A stretch of DNA of 64,000 nt from Spirosoma sp. (GTDB lineage Bacteria; Bacteroidota; Bacteroidia; Cytophagales; Spirosomataceae). Position 1 is the stretch's first letter, and the number at the start of each line of letters is the position of its first letter. Both the position numbers and the translations under genes were made by a program. Below the pieces are notes generated by a model. The model did no database searches, had not been told where the DNA came from, and saw only the letters and a list, made by a program, of their open reading frames with translations. Of this stretch, positions 17,267-25,702 are shown piece after piece. The DNA lies in assembly GCF_026391055.1 (NCBI RefSeq), contig NZ_JAPLET010000022.1:496001-560000 (forward strand), read 5' to 3'.

Positions 17267-18589
17267 TTACGTACCAGAAGTGACAAATAGTTTCAGCTGC
17301 AATTGATCATTCTGCTTGAGCTGATCCCCAAGCGCAGACCGCTGAAGCAGCGTTCTGATCGTATAACCGCCTTGAGGGGTTGGTGCCGCCAGCAGCAGCG
17401 GTTGCGCCAGTGCTTTTTTCTTAATAATCTGGCCAATGTAGTAGGTCAGGTCAATCGTATAACTATCGGTAAACAAAATAGCCAGCGGGTCTACGTAATA
17501 GCTGCCACTTGCGGTTTCACCGCCGGAAACACCACCCGGTATTGAGGCAATGAATTCGTTCTGGTTATTGGTTTGGTACAGTTGCAGACTCGATAGGGGC
17601 GGGTAGTTGTCCCGTCTGTCGAGACGAACGGAGCTAACAACCAGAAGGGCTCTATTCAGATCAGCAAGGTTCTCAGGTCGAAAGAAATTATTCAGATAAG
17701 GGAACTCAATCCGGGTTTGTAGGCCGGAACCTACTGAAACAAAGGTCGTATTGTTAGTCTGGCTGCTGCTGACAATGTCGGAACGGCTTTTTAAAGCACT
17801 CAATGGCGTACCACTACGGTCATTGATGATCTTGGTGAAATGCAGCGAAGTCACCGGGAACAGAAGTGTAGCGGCCGTGCGGTTCAGGTCGGTATCATGG
17901 TAATACATTCGTAGTCCGCTAACAGTACTACTCGTCGACAAGCCGATAAATGTATTGGCGGCCGAACTGGAGGTTATCGCAAAACCCGGCAGAAAATCGT
18001 TCAGGTTTACGTTGTTGCTGATCTCCCCGCTAATGATTTTATCGAACAGGTTCTGCGCCAGTGAATCCGGCATGCGAACCTGTATGCGACGGGTGCCGCT
18101 AAATGGATGAGGAACAAACGATCGTTTGGCAATGGGTTTGGCGGCATACCCAATCGAACTGGTATTATAATAATACTGGGCGGGCATCGGTCTGTTGAGC
18201 AGACTAACATTCATATCAAATGTTGAGGTCGTATCGCCGTAAACGAACGAATAACCGAATTCCAGCACCAGCGAATCCAGCCGAAAGTTTGTCTGGGAGA
18301 CTAATGAGTTGGTAGGGTAATCGATGGCCGCAAATGATTGAACGGTCTGCTGTCCAGTTTGCGCGTCCTTCCAATACCCAACAGCTATATCCGGCTCAGA
18401 AGATCCCGATGTCAGGAATGAGTCGGTCCGCATAACCGTGGAGGAACGTACCGTCACGGAGTCGAGGGAAAAGACCTGCAACTGCTGCGGATTAATAACC
18501 GACTGACCTACGTTGAGATCGCCCGATTGACAACCAGATAGCACGATACCGGCCAGCCAAAGCAAACCGGCGTACCAGAGAATACGCAT
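17267..18589 (-). CDS. DUF4270 lipoprotein
   Basis: The 440-residue protein starts at an ATG two codons inside the longest frame (which begins with TTG). It has a lipoprotein signal ending at a Cys (WLAGIVLSGCQSG). The mature part is beta-rich with DUF4270 features: an early QLQVFSLDSVTVRSSTV segment with SDPxxAVGYW-like SEPDIAVGYWKDAQTG, NSLVSQTNFRLDSLVLEFGY, RIQVRMPDSLAQNLFDKI, FLPGFAI, and a late TASGSYYVDPLAILFTDSY. DUF4270 proteins are surface or periplasmic lipoproteins of Bacteroidota with no assigned function. It is third in an operon with kelch and DUF4907 genes, 11 nt after the latter. Confidence 0.82.
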   Translation of the reverse strand: MRILWYAGLLWLAGIVLSGCQSGDLNVGQSVINPQQLQVFSLDSVTVRSSTVMRTDSFLTSGSSEPDIAVGYWKDAQTGQQTVQSFAAIDYPTNSLVSQTNFRLDSLVLEFGYSFVYGDTTSTFDMNVSLLNRPMPAQYYYNTSSIGYAAKPIAKRSFVPHPFSGTRRIQVRMPDSLAQNLFDKIISGEISNNVNLNDFLPGFAITSSSAANTFIGLSTSSTVSGLRMYYHDTDLNRTAATLLFPVTSLHFTKIINDRSGTPLSALKSRSDIVSSSQTNNTTFVSVGSGLQTRIEFPYLNNFFRPENLADLNRALLVVSSVRLDRRDNYPPLSSLQLYQTNNQNEFIASIPGGVSGGETASGSYYVDPLAILFTDSYTIDLTYYIGQIIKKKALAQPLLLAAPTPQGGYTIRTLLQRSALGDQLKQNDQLQLKLFVTSGT

Positions 18590-18600
18590 AAGCAAATAAT

Positions 18601-18963
18601 TCAGGGAATTTTTACGCCCAACCGGCGTAGTTCGTCATTCGTTAGGGTAGGCATGGCCTTATCCTTTTGTATCTTCTCGGCTACCCGCTCACCAACGCGT
18701 TTTGCTTCATCTTTGGAAGCAAAGCCTACTATTCCGGGCTGACCCGGAATAGTAGGCTGATGAATGAGTAGCTCTCCGTTAGTGACTATAGAATAGCCCC
18801 AGCCGCCAGCCGTTTGAAACACGTCAACTGTATACGGATGCATACGCTGGTAAACAAGCCTGACCGTTAGAACCGCCAGTACAAGCAACACCAGAAGCAA
18901 GCCTTTGCGTACCAGGTTAGTTTTCACTGATGGGCCAGCTTTTTTTAATGAGCTATCCTGCAC
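18601..18963 (-). CDS. DUF4907 small membrane-anchored protein
   Basis: The 120-residue protein has a basic N-terminus, one membrane helix (GLLLVLLVLAVLTVRLVYQ, about 25-43) and a compact domain: VDVFQTAGGWGYSIVTNGEL, LLIHQPTIPGQPGIVGFASK, then AKRVGERVAEKIQK and MPTLTNDELRRLGV. This pattern matches DUF4907. It most likely starts with GTG, 5 nt after the kelch stop, since no ATG occurs before the membrane helix. It is probably anchored in the inner membrane with the domain in the periplasm. Function is unknown; the regular company of kelch and DUF4270 genes points to one envelope complex. Confidence 0.72.
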   Translation of the reverse strand: MQDSSLKKAGPSVKTNLVRKGLLLVLLVLAVLTVRLVYQRMHPYTVDVFQTAGGWGYSIVTNGELLIHQPTIPGQPGIVGFASKDEAKRVGERVAEKIQKDKAMPTLTNDELRRLGVKIP

Positions 18964-18968
18964 CTTGC

Positions 18969-20045
18969 TTAGTTAATAACCTGCTCAACGGCCGGATCGA
19001 AATCCCACAGATCGTCGAAACGGCTTGTTCCGCTGGAACTACCCGTAGTAACGTAACCTTTGTTTCCAATTGCAAAGCCTACTGCGTTCTGACGGGGAGA
19101 TCCTTCAAAAGACCCGAGTTGTGCCCAGGTATCATCGGCCGGGTTGTACTGCCAAACGGATACGTTATCGCCAAGTGTTACATACCCTTTGCCATTAATG
19201 GCGAACCCAATACCATAGCTGCGCTGAACGGCCTGATCGGTCAGGAAGTCGAGCTTCTGCGTCCATACATCCGTGGCTGGATCATATACATACCAGTCAC
19301 GCTGGGCAATACCATTGTTGTTCCCGGTACCTGCATAGGCTTTCCCATCAATCACAAAAGCGACACCGCCAATGCGTTTTTCACCACCGTAGCTAGCTAC
19401 CTTGGTCCAGGTATTGGCCGTGGGGTCAAACGCCCACATGTCTTTGAGGTAGTTACCGTCGTTGCCGGTGGCCACATACCCTTTGTTGCCAATCCCGAAA
19501 GCCAGCGAACCGTAGCGGGCTGTTCCGCCGAAATCCGAAACTTTAGTCCAAATGTTGGTTGTTGGATCGTAGCTCCAGAAATCCTTCAGCTTGTCGCTGT
19601 TGACATTGATGCCAGTGCCGATATACCCTTTGTTGCCGACAGCAAACCCTACGCCAGAATAGCGTGCTACACCACCATAGTTGGCTTTTTGTGTCCAGGC
19701 ATTTTTGGCCGGATCATAAGCCCAGAAATCCTGAAGCCGCTGGTTACTGGCGTCAAGGCCGGTACCCATATAAGCAATATTATTAATGACAAAACTAGAC
19801 GCACCCGAACGGCCTACGCCTTCAAATGCGGACCGTTTTGTCCAGTCGCCCAGAGTCGACACCGTAGTGGAGCTGCTACAGCCAATCAGGAGTCCTGCCC
19901 AGCCGATAGAAAGAGCACCCAGCATCCAGTTTATCCGTTGCTGTTTTTTACCTGTCTTCGTTACGGGAGAGAGCAGAGCCTCTTGGGATACAGATTGCGG
20001 CTGGGAGTCGGTAGCCGAATGAAATCGGAATGGTAAATGAATCAT
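18969..20045 (-). CDS. kelch-repeat beta-propeller lipoprotein
   Basis: Started at the ATG at 20045, the protein has 358 residues. A region around residues 34-56 reads KKQQRINWMLGALSIGWAG with a lipobox Cys soon after, so the actual start may lie further in (ATG at 19925). Six repeats follow of the kelch pattern R-x-G-x-x-F-x-I-x-N-K-G-Y-I-G-T-G followed by D-F-W-x-Y-D-P. Examples are GVGFAVGNKGYIGTG, LAFGIGNKGYVATG and AVGFAIGNKGYVTTG, each followed by a W[AST]YDP-type strand. It should fold as a six-bladed propeller on the outer face of a membrane. Kelch propellers of this type bind partners rather than catalyse. Confidence 0.88.
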   Translation of the reverse strand: MIHLPFRFHSATDSQPQSVSQEALLSPVTKTGKKQQRINWMLGALSIGWAGLLIGCSSSTTVSTLGDWTKRSAFEGVGRSGASSFVINNIAYMGTGLDASNQRLQDFWAYDPAKNAWTQKANYGGVARYSGVGFAVGNKGYIGTGINVNSDKLKDFWSYDPTTNIWTKVSDFGGTARYGSLAFGIGNKGYVATGNDGNYLKDMWAFDPTANTWTKVASYGGEKRIGGVAFVIDGKAYAGTGNNNGIAQRDWYVYDPATDVWTQKLDFLTDQAVQRSYGIGFAINGKGYVTLGDNVSVWQYNPADDTWAQLGSFEGSPRQNAVGFAIGNKGYVTTGSSSGTSRFDDLWDFDPAVEQVIN

Positions 20046-20051
20046 GAACAA

Positions 20052-20375
20052 GAGCGTAAACGAACGAACTAAAACGTAAAGTTATACCAATTTGAGTTAA
20101 GAACGACGATTTTGCCATCCCGGTCGGGATGAGTTAGCCCGGAAAGAAGCCTGAACGTATCACAAATGAGGCAAACTGGACAACCTTCAGTGTGATTGGG
20201 GACTCAAAAGCGTTCTGCAAAATTACGTCAAACAGGTGTTACATACCAACGTACTACTTTCATAAAAATTCTTAATTGTTGCCGAATAAGGTAAGTAAAA
20301 GGACAAAGTAAGACGACTACCACATCAGGACCCGCCTGGTATGGTAGTCGTTGGAACAGGGTTGAAAAAAGGCAA
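20052..20375. other. intergenic region, kelch operon promoter side
   Basis: About 320 nt between the S41 protease end and the kelch gene start, both on the minus strand. It contains the protease terminator hairpin, listed separately, and presumably the kelch operon promoter. Nothing else was recognised. Confidence 0.35.
20313..20352 (-). terminator. terminator hairpin of the S41 protease gene
   Basis: An arm from about 20313 (ACGACTACCACATCAGG) pairs with CCTGGTATGGTAGTCGT ending near 20352. The two mismatched positions can form wobble pairs on one strand, and the loop is ACCCG. It lies 24 nt after the stop codon, and the minus-strand sequence beyond is T-rich (CTTACTTTGTCCTTTTAC). Confidence 0.65.
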
Positions 20376-21860
20376 TTATAATTTCAGATTCTTAATGGCC
20401 CGTATCATGGATTGACCACCGGCTTTCCGCTGAATTGATGAACCCATCTGTATAAATGGATTTCGGACAGCCGCCCGGCGTCCGCCCGCAGTATTTCCCG
20501 AAATCTGATTCAGGGCTGCGTTCAGCAAGTTTTCGTTCGTATCGCCTAGTGGCAACAGCGGCATCGTTTCCTCTACCTCAATGTTAGGCGTAAACCCGGT
20601 TGAGTAGTCAGACTGACCTGCGTTATTGTACGATTTGAACACAATGGGCTGCATGCCCCACTTAATCTTGCCGGTCTCATCGGTAACGGTGATCGACCCT
20701 ACGTTTTTACCGTATGTGGTCGTGCCAATGGTCGTAACGGTCATGTACGGGCGCAGCCCATTAATGATCAGTTCACTGGCCGAAGCGGTTTGATCCGTCG
20801 TAAGGACAAATACCCGTGATAGGTTATTGCCTATATTCTGAGGTTTGTCAAGAAAATTCTGAAGAAAGAAGCTGCTGCCGTACTCCTGCTGTAAATAGGG
20901 AGTAATGGTGCTGTTCCATTCTTCACGAAAATACAGTTTACTGGAGTTAATACCCTTTCCGATCAGGCTGGCCAGGTTGGCAGACGAGGACGTGTAGCCG
21001 CCCGGGTTATACCGTAAATCCAATACCAGTTCACTAACCCCCTGGGCTTTAAATTTACTGAAGATGGCATCGACCTGCGCATCATACTCATTGGCTTTGC
21101 TGCCATTCGCACCGGGAACAAACTGATTGTAGACCAGATACCCGACTTTTTTGGAACCAACGGTGTAGATCGAGTCCAGAAAGACGGGGTTTTCCTGAAA
21201 CACGGTGGCTGTTACGCTGCGGGTCTGGTCCGAATCAACGATTGAATTACCGCTTACCGTACCCAGTCCATACGTAAACGTGGTGCCCGTAAACAACAGG
21301 TCCGAATAATTCGTGGTGTTAAGTAACTGACCGTTCACTTTTGTGATGACGTCGCCCCGTTTCAACCCCGCTTTTTCTGCCGGAGAACCGGGCGATACGT
21401 ACAGCACCTGGGCGATAACCCCCGTTGAGCCTGATGCCCGCAGGTACAGGTTGAAATTCATGCCGGTTGTCGTTGATTCGCCACTTAACTCAGCCGTCAA
21501 TGTATTTGCATCGTTTTCAATCCACGAAAAACGGTCGCCGGTAGGATTCGTCGTGGCGTTATATTTGTTCAGGATGGAATCGAAGAAAACATCGGGAGCT
21601 AAAGTCGTATCTGGATTAGCCGGGATTTTATCGTTCCAGTAATACAGATCTCTCATGTTGGCCAGTATCCAACTATCTACCGTGGTGTTTTCGTTTACTA
21701 GGGCCGTCGTCGTTTGCGGGGTAACGTCATCGGTCGTTTTCTTACAGCCCGATAAGGACCCGATAAAACCAAGCAGTACGACGACCAGTAAGGATTTATG
21801 CTGCCCAATCACCTGATTTAAAGTTGCCCGTTGGGCTTTGTTCACAACGTGTTGTTTCAT
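20376..21860 (-). CDS. S41-family PDZ protease lipoprotein
   Basis: This 494-residue C-terminal-processing-type serine protease has a lipobox at about Cys39 (GFIGSLSGCKK), so it is probably membrane-anchored in the envelope. An N-terminal helical region (WILANMRDLYYWNDKIP) is followed by a PDZ domain (about 130-200: YVSPGSPAEKAGLKRGDVIT). The S41 core has VLDLRYNPGGYTSSSANLAS, the nucleophile in TASASELIINGL (about 355) and the catalytic Lys in TTYGKNVGS (about 382). The family cuts or degrades periplasmic proteins at their C-termini. It stands alone with its own terminator. Confidence 0.92.
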   Translation of the reverse strand: MKQHVVNKAQRATLNQVIGQHKSLLVVVLLGFIGSLSGCKKTTDDVTPQTTTALVNENTTVDSWILANMRDLYYWNDKIPANPDTTLAPDVFFDSILNKYNATTNPTGDRFSWIENDANTLTAELSGESTTTGMNFNLYLRASGSTGVIAQVLYVSPGSPAEKAGLKRGDVITKVNGQLLNTTNYSDLLFTGTTFTYGLGTVSGNSIVDSDQTRSVTATVFQENPVFLDSIYTVGSKKVGYLVYNQFVPGANGSKANEYDAQVDAIFSKFKAQGVSELVLDLRYNPGGYTSSSANLASLIGKGINSSKLYFREEWNSTITPYLQQEYGSSFFLQNFLDKPQNIGNNLSRVFVLTTDQTASASELIINGLRPYMTVTTIGTTTYGKNVGSITVTDETGKIKWGMQPIVFKSYNNAGQSDYSTGFTPNIEVEETMPLLPLGDTNENLLNAALNQISGNTAGGRRAAVRNPFIQMGSSIQRKAGGQSMIRAIKNLKL

Positions 21861-22226
21861 AGAGTTTTTAGGCGGGTTGAAAGACCGACCTGCCTACTCT
21901 ATTTTACGTATCTGAAAAGCTAAATGTTGCAGACGTACCCTAAAGAAAGATGATTTAATTAGCATTTAATCTGTTTGATAAATACTATTTCTGATTGTAT
22001 TTACTAGTATACTTGTAAAGTAGGGTAATTGGTTTTTAAAACACTTTACTTACTGCCTGAAAGCAACTGAATAGGCTAGGGAATACCCTAATATTAGCTT
22101 AGAATCAGGCAATTAACCGAAAATGAGGTATATATTTATCCGGATTATATCGTTTAATGGGTATAAGTCATCCATGTTTGTTTTGTATCTTTGACAGACT
22201 AATCAACGACCGTAGTAACTATTCCT
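21861..22226. other. divergent intergenic region
   Basis: About 365 AT-rich nt between the leftward protease gene and the rightward oxidoreductase operon. It carries a -7 promoter box for the latter, listed separately. No RNA gene was recognised. Confidence 0.4.
22186..22193 (+). promoter_or_regulatory. candidate Bacteroidota -7 box for the GMC operon
   Basis: TATCTTTG fits the TAnnTTTG -7 consensus of the Bacteroidota housekeeping sigma factor. It is 33 nt before the GTG start, a sensible leader length. No TTTG -33 element occurs at the usual distance. Confidence 0.45.
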
Positions 22227-22769
22227 GTGGAAAGACGTAATGCGTTAAAAACAATGGCGGGCGCCCTTGGTGGTCTGGTAAGCCTACCCGCCTGGGCTAA
22301 CGGCTGGACGACCGAAACTGTCCAATCGACCCGTACAATCCTCTCCCAAAGCCAGACTGACCTGCTGGCCGAGTTAGTTGAAACAATCATCCCGGCAACG
22401 GATACCCCCGGGGCAAAGGCACTCAACGTTCATCAGTTTGTGCAGAAAATGGTGGCCGACTGCTACCCGAAAACTGTGCAGGAGAATTTTCAGAAAGGGC
22501 TCGATTCGCTCGATGGACTGGCTAAATCGGCCTTTAGTAAATCATTTACGGAAGGGGATACCGCCCAGCGCATTGCCCTGCTAACGCTGCTGTCAAAATC
22601 ATCGGATAGTGCGCAAAAGGATTTTTATTCGCTTGTGAAAGGGTTGACGGTTAGGGGATATACCACGTCGGAGTACGTTATGACCAACCTGACCCATTAC
22701 CAATTTATTCCCGGTCATTATTACGGGTGTGTTCCCGTGCAACAAAAGGCCGTTTCCCAGACCAAATAA
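22227..22769 (+). CDS. Tat-exported small subunit (gluconate 2-dehydrogenase subunit 3 family)
   Basis: The 180-residue protein starts with GTG and opens with a twin-arginine signal, MERRNALKTMAGALGGLVSL, ending near AWANG. The mature part has the family motif LLAELVETIIPATDTPGAKA and the C-terminal HYQFIPGHYYGCVPV. Proteins of this family are small partners of FAD-dependent GMC dehydrogenases. The GMC partner usually has no signal and is carried out by the small subunit's Tat signal. The GMC gene follows 71 nt later and indeed lacks a signal peptide. In soil Bacteroidota and Rhizobium such pairs include glucoside 3-dehydrogenases. Confidence 0.85.
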   Translation: MERRNALKTMAGALGGLVSLPAWANGWTTETVQSTRTILSQSQTDLLAELVETIIPATDTPGAKALNVHQFVQKMVADCYPKTVQENFQKGLDSLDGLAKSAFSKSFTEGDTAQRIALLTLLSKSSDSAQKDFYSLVKGLTVRGYTTSEYVMTNLTHYQFIPGHYYGCVPVQQKAVSQTK

Positions 22770-22840
22770 AGTTGACCGTTGCTGGGTGTTAGTAACGTCA
22801 CAGACCGGCAATGTCCGACAATTAAAAAACCACGTTTATC

Positions 22841-24553
22841 ATGTCTTATTTTAATATAGACGCTCAGGCAATCAATACTTACGACGCCATAGTCATTGGC
22901 TCGGGTATCAGTGGGGGGTGGGCCGCCAAAGAACTGACTGGCAAAGGGTTACGTACACTCGTTCTCGAACGGGGTCGGGATGTTCGGCATATTACGGATT
23001 ACCCCACAACCAACACACAGCCCTGGGAATTCGAGCACCGCAACCAACTTAAGCGGGAGGTTAAAGAGGCTAACCCAATCATTAGCAAGTGCTATGCGTT
23101 TTACGAAGGAACGGAGCAGTTCTTTGTGAAAGATGCCGAGCATCCGTATATACAGGAGAAACCGTTCGACTGGATTCGGGGCTATCAGGTAGGCGGTAAA
23201 TCGCTGATGTGGGCGCGGCAAACGCAGCGGTGGAGCGACTTCGATTTTGAAGGCCCCGCCCGCGACGGATTTGCGGTCGACTGGCCGATTCGCTATGCCG
23301 ATATTGCCCCCTGGTACAGTTACGTAGAACGGTTTGCCGGAATTTCGGGCAATAAAGACGGACTGGCGACATTACCCGATGGCGAGTTTCTGCCCCCGCA
23401 CGAGTGGAACTGTGTAGAAAAGCATTTTCAGAAAAAAGTGGCCGGGAAATACAAAGATCGGCACGTCATCATGGGTCGGGCGGCCCACATCACCAAACCG
23501 CAGCAGGTGCATTATGATCAGGGGCGAGCGCAGTGCCAGCACCGTACCATCTGTGAGCGGGGCTGTCCGTTTGGCGGCTATTTCAGCAGTAACTCATCGA
23601 CCATTCCCTGGGCAGCTAAAACGGGGAAAATGACCCTCCGGCCAAACTCGGTCGTGCATTCGATCATTTATGATGAGAAAAAGGGCCGGGCTACCGGGGT
23701 TCGGGTTGTCGACTCCCAAACCAAGAAAATGACCGAGTACTATGCCCGGATTATTTTCCTGAATGCTGCCGCGCTGAACTCCAATCTGGTATTGCTGAAC
23801 TCGACCTCCAGCCGGTTCCCAAATGGGCTGGGTAACGACAGCGGTGTGCTGGGTAAATACGCGGCCTTCCACAACTACCGGGCGGGGATTTCAGCCGAAT
23901 ACGACGGTGATCTCGATTCAACTACCGACGGGCGCCGGCCTAACAGCCCCTACATTCCCCGTTTCCGCAACGTACTGAAGCAGGAAACAAACTTCCTGCG
24001 TGGGTATGCGGCCGGTTTCTCGGCGGGGCGCAGTTCGTATTCGGATCAGAATGCCATTGGTGCCGATTTGAAACATAACCTGCTCAACCCAAAACTCGGC
24101 GGCTGGTATGTCGGCTCGCACATGATGGGCGAAACCATCCCGAAAGAAAGCAACTATGTAGCGCTCGATTCATCGCAGAAAGACCCGTTTGGAATTCCGC
24201 AACTGAAGATTTCCATCGCTTATGATGATAACGACGATAAGATGGTGAAGGATTATCAGGAGCAGCTTACGGAAATGTTCACCGAAGCCGGTTTCAAGAA
24301 TATTCGTGTTCGGGACAGCCACGCCAGTCCTGGCCTCGACATTCACGAAATGGGTGGCGTACGCATGGGGAAAGACCCCAAGACGTCGATGCTAAATAAA
24401 TGGAACCAGCTACATGCCGTCAAAAATGTTTTCGTGACGGACGGCTCCTGCATGACCTCCACATCGACCCAAAATCCTTCGTTGACCTATATGGCGCTGA
24501 CGGCGCGTGCCGCCGATTATGCCGTGAAGGCAATGAAGAAAGGGTTGGTATAG
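22841..24553 (+). CDS. GMC-family FAD sugar oxidoreductase
   Basis: The 570-residue flavoprotein has an N-terminal FAD-binding Rossmann motif, IVIGSGISGGWAAKELTGKG with LVLERG (about 17-45). Also visible are the GMC signature region VGGKSLMWARQTQRWSDFDF, a cysteine-rich CQHRTICERGCPFGG loop, and the C-terminal substrate-binding segments HEMGGVRMG and TQNPSLTYMALTARAADYA with the conserved catalytic His/Asn region. No signal peptide is present; export with the Tat subunit just upstream is likely. The family oxidises sugars or polyols and passes electrons to a cytochrome c. A glucoside-3-dehydrogenase or related activity is inferred from the pairing; the substrate is unknown. A cytochrome c subunit is not adjacent. 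Confidence 0.9.
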   Translation: MSYFNIDAQAINTYDAIVIGSGISGGWAAKELTGKGLRTLVLERGRDVRHITDYPTTNTQPWEFEHRNQLKREVKEANPIISKCYAFYEGTEQFFVKDAEHPYIQEKPFDWIRGYQVGGKSLMWARQTQRWSDFDFEGPARDGFAVDWPIRYADIAPWYSYVERFAGISGNKDGLATLPDGEFLPPHEWNCVEKHFQKKVAGKYKDRHVIMGRAAHITKPQQVHYDQGRAQCQHRTICERGCPFGGYFSSNSSTIPWAAKTGKMTLRPNSVVHSIIYDEKKGRATGVRVVDSQTKKMTEYYARIIFLNAAALNSNLVLLNSTSSRFPNGLGNDSGVLGKYAAFHNYRAGISAEYDGDLDSTTDGRRPNSPYIPRFRNVLKQETNFLRGYAAGFSAGRSSYSDQNAIGADLKHNLLNPKLGGWYVGSHMMGETIPKESNYVALDSSQKDPFGIPQLKISIAYDDNDDKMVKDYQEQLTEMFTEAGFKNIRVRDSHASPGLDIHEMGGVRMGKDPKTSMLNKWNQLHAVKNVFVTDGSCMTSTSTQNPSLTYMALTARAADYAVKAMKKGLV

Positions 24554-24578
24554 AACAACTTATTTCTTTAAAGATTTG

Positions 24579-24615
24579 CAACGCCATTCACTTGTATGTA
24601 TGGCGTTGTGTTTTT
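24579..24615 (+). terminator. intrinsic terminator after the GMC gene
   Basis: A perfect 9-bp stem, CAACGCCAT (24579-24587) with ATGGCGTTG (24600-24608), has a 12-nt loop and is followed by TGTTTTT. It lies 25 nt after the GMC stop. Confidence 0.8.
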
Positions 24616-24711
24616 AATGGATTTTTTATCACATAAAACGAGTGCTTACGTACCTTTAGCGATTGAACGCGCGGGTATTTGGCCCGCTGCCCATTAACTG
24701 ACCTATTTTTT

Positions 24712-25602
24712 ATGAATCAGTCCTCTAACATTACGCGCCAACAGTTTCTTAAGATGGGGGCCCTGGCAGCCTCGGCGGCCCTTATGCCGCAACTGGATGT
24801 GTTTGCGGCTACGTCAAAAAAAGTTGGCTTACAACTGTATACGCTGCGTGACCTGATGGCAAAAGATCCCGAAGGAACCCTGCGAAAAGTTGCTCAGCTA
24901 GGCTATAAAGAAGTTGAACCTTTTGGCTATTCGGACGGGAAATTCTTCGGTAAAACACCCAAAGAGTTTGCTGCCCTGATAAAAGAATTGGGAATGACGG
25001 CGCCCAGCGGCCACTATACGACAGGCAAAACGATGCCCAAGATGAAAGGAACGCTGACGAATGACTGGAAGCGGGCCGTTGACGATGCGGCTGCCATAGG
25101 TCAGAAATATATGGTTTGCGCTTATCTGTTTCCCGAAGAACGGACCAAACTGGACGATTATAAAGCCTTTACCGACCTGTTCAACAAATCGGCCGAAGTC
25201 GTGAAGGCCGCCGGGATGCAGTTCTGCTACCATAACCACGACTTTGAGTTTATGGCACTTAGTGGTAAAATACCCTATGATGTTTTGACGAGTGGAACCG
25301 ATAAAAATCTGGTTAAACTCGAACTCGATTTGTACTGGGCTACGAGGGCGGGTCAGGACCCCGTCGCGTTATTTAAAAAGCACCCAGGCCGGTTCCCGCT
25401 CTGGCACGTGAAAGACATGGAAAAAACAGCGGAAAAGGCTTTCGCACCGGTTGGTACTGGTTCTATTGACTTCCAGCGTATTTTCGATGCCAAGAAAACG
25501 GCGGGAATGACCCACTACTTTGTAGAACAGGACGTTTGCAAACTGCCACCACTTGAATCAATTGCCATCAGCATCAAAAATATTGACAAGCTGAAAGTTT
25601 AA
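24712..25602 (+). CDS. secreted sugar phosphate isomerase/epimerase-family TIM barrel
   Basis: The ATG at 24712 was chosen over an in-frame TTG because the export signal starts there: MNQSSNITRQQFLKMGALAA, ending near DVFAA. The signal is Tat-like but carries TRQQFLK in place of a twin arginine. The mature 296-residue product is an AP-endonuclease-2-type TIM barrel: VGLQLYTLRDLMAKDP, LGYKEVEPFGY, FCYHNHDFEF (metal-binding His), LELDLYWATRAGQDP, PLWHVKDM and the final metal-binding FVEQDVC. Secreted members of this family in Bacteroidota act as lyases or epimerases on keto-sugars and often accompany GMC dehydrogenases. A role downstream of the neighbouring oxidoreductase is inferred. Confidence 0.85.
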   Translation: MNQSSNITRQQFLKMGALAASAALMPQLDVFAATSKKVGLQLYTLRDLMAKDPEGTLRKVAQLGYKEVEPFGYSDGKFFGKTPKEFAALIKELGMTAPSGHYTTGKTMPKMKGTLTNDWKRAVDDAAAIGQKYMVCAYLFPEERTKLDDYKAFTDLFNKSAEVVKAAGMQFCYHNHDFEFMALSGKIPYDVLTSGTDKNLVKLELDLYWATRAGQDPVALFKKHPGRFPLWHVKDMEKTAEKAFAPVGTGSIDFQRIFDAKKTAGMTHYFVEQDVCKLPPLESIAISIKNIDKLKV

Positions 25603-25620
25603 GCGTTTGAACTGGACCGC

Positions 25621-25657
25621 CTGGCCTGTGTTTGGGCTACTTCGTAATGCAGGCCAG
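25621..25657. terminator. hairpin between convergent isomerase and histidine kinase genes
   Basis: CTGGCCTG (25621-25628) pairs perfectly with CAGGCCAG (25650-25657), with partial pairing further out (GAAC/GTTC). It is placed between converging genes, so it is probably bidirectional. The stem is short compared with others in this window. Confidence 0.5.
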
Positions 25658-25702
25658 ATGGTTCTGATTCACAAACATGCAGGTAGATAATTGCCGTTCT
25701 GG

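Noticed and set aside
18930..20036. 368-codon rightward frame over the kelch gene
   Set aside because: The repeats in it are only the reverse reading of the six kelch repeats; the sense frame has a lipobox and the propeller pattern.
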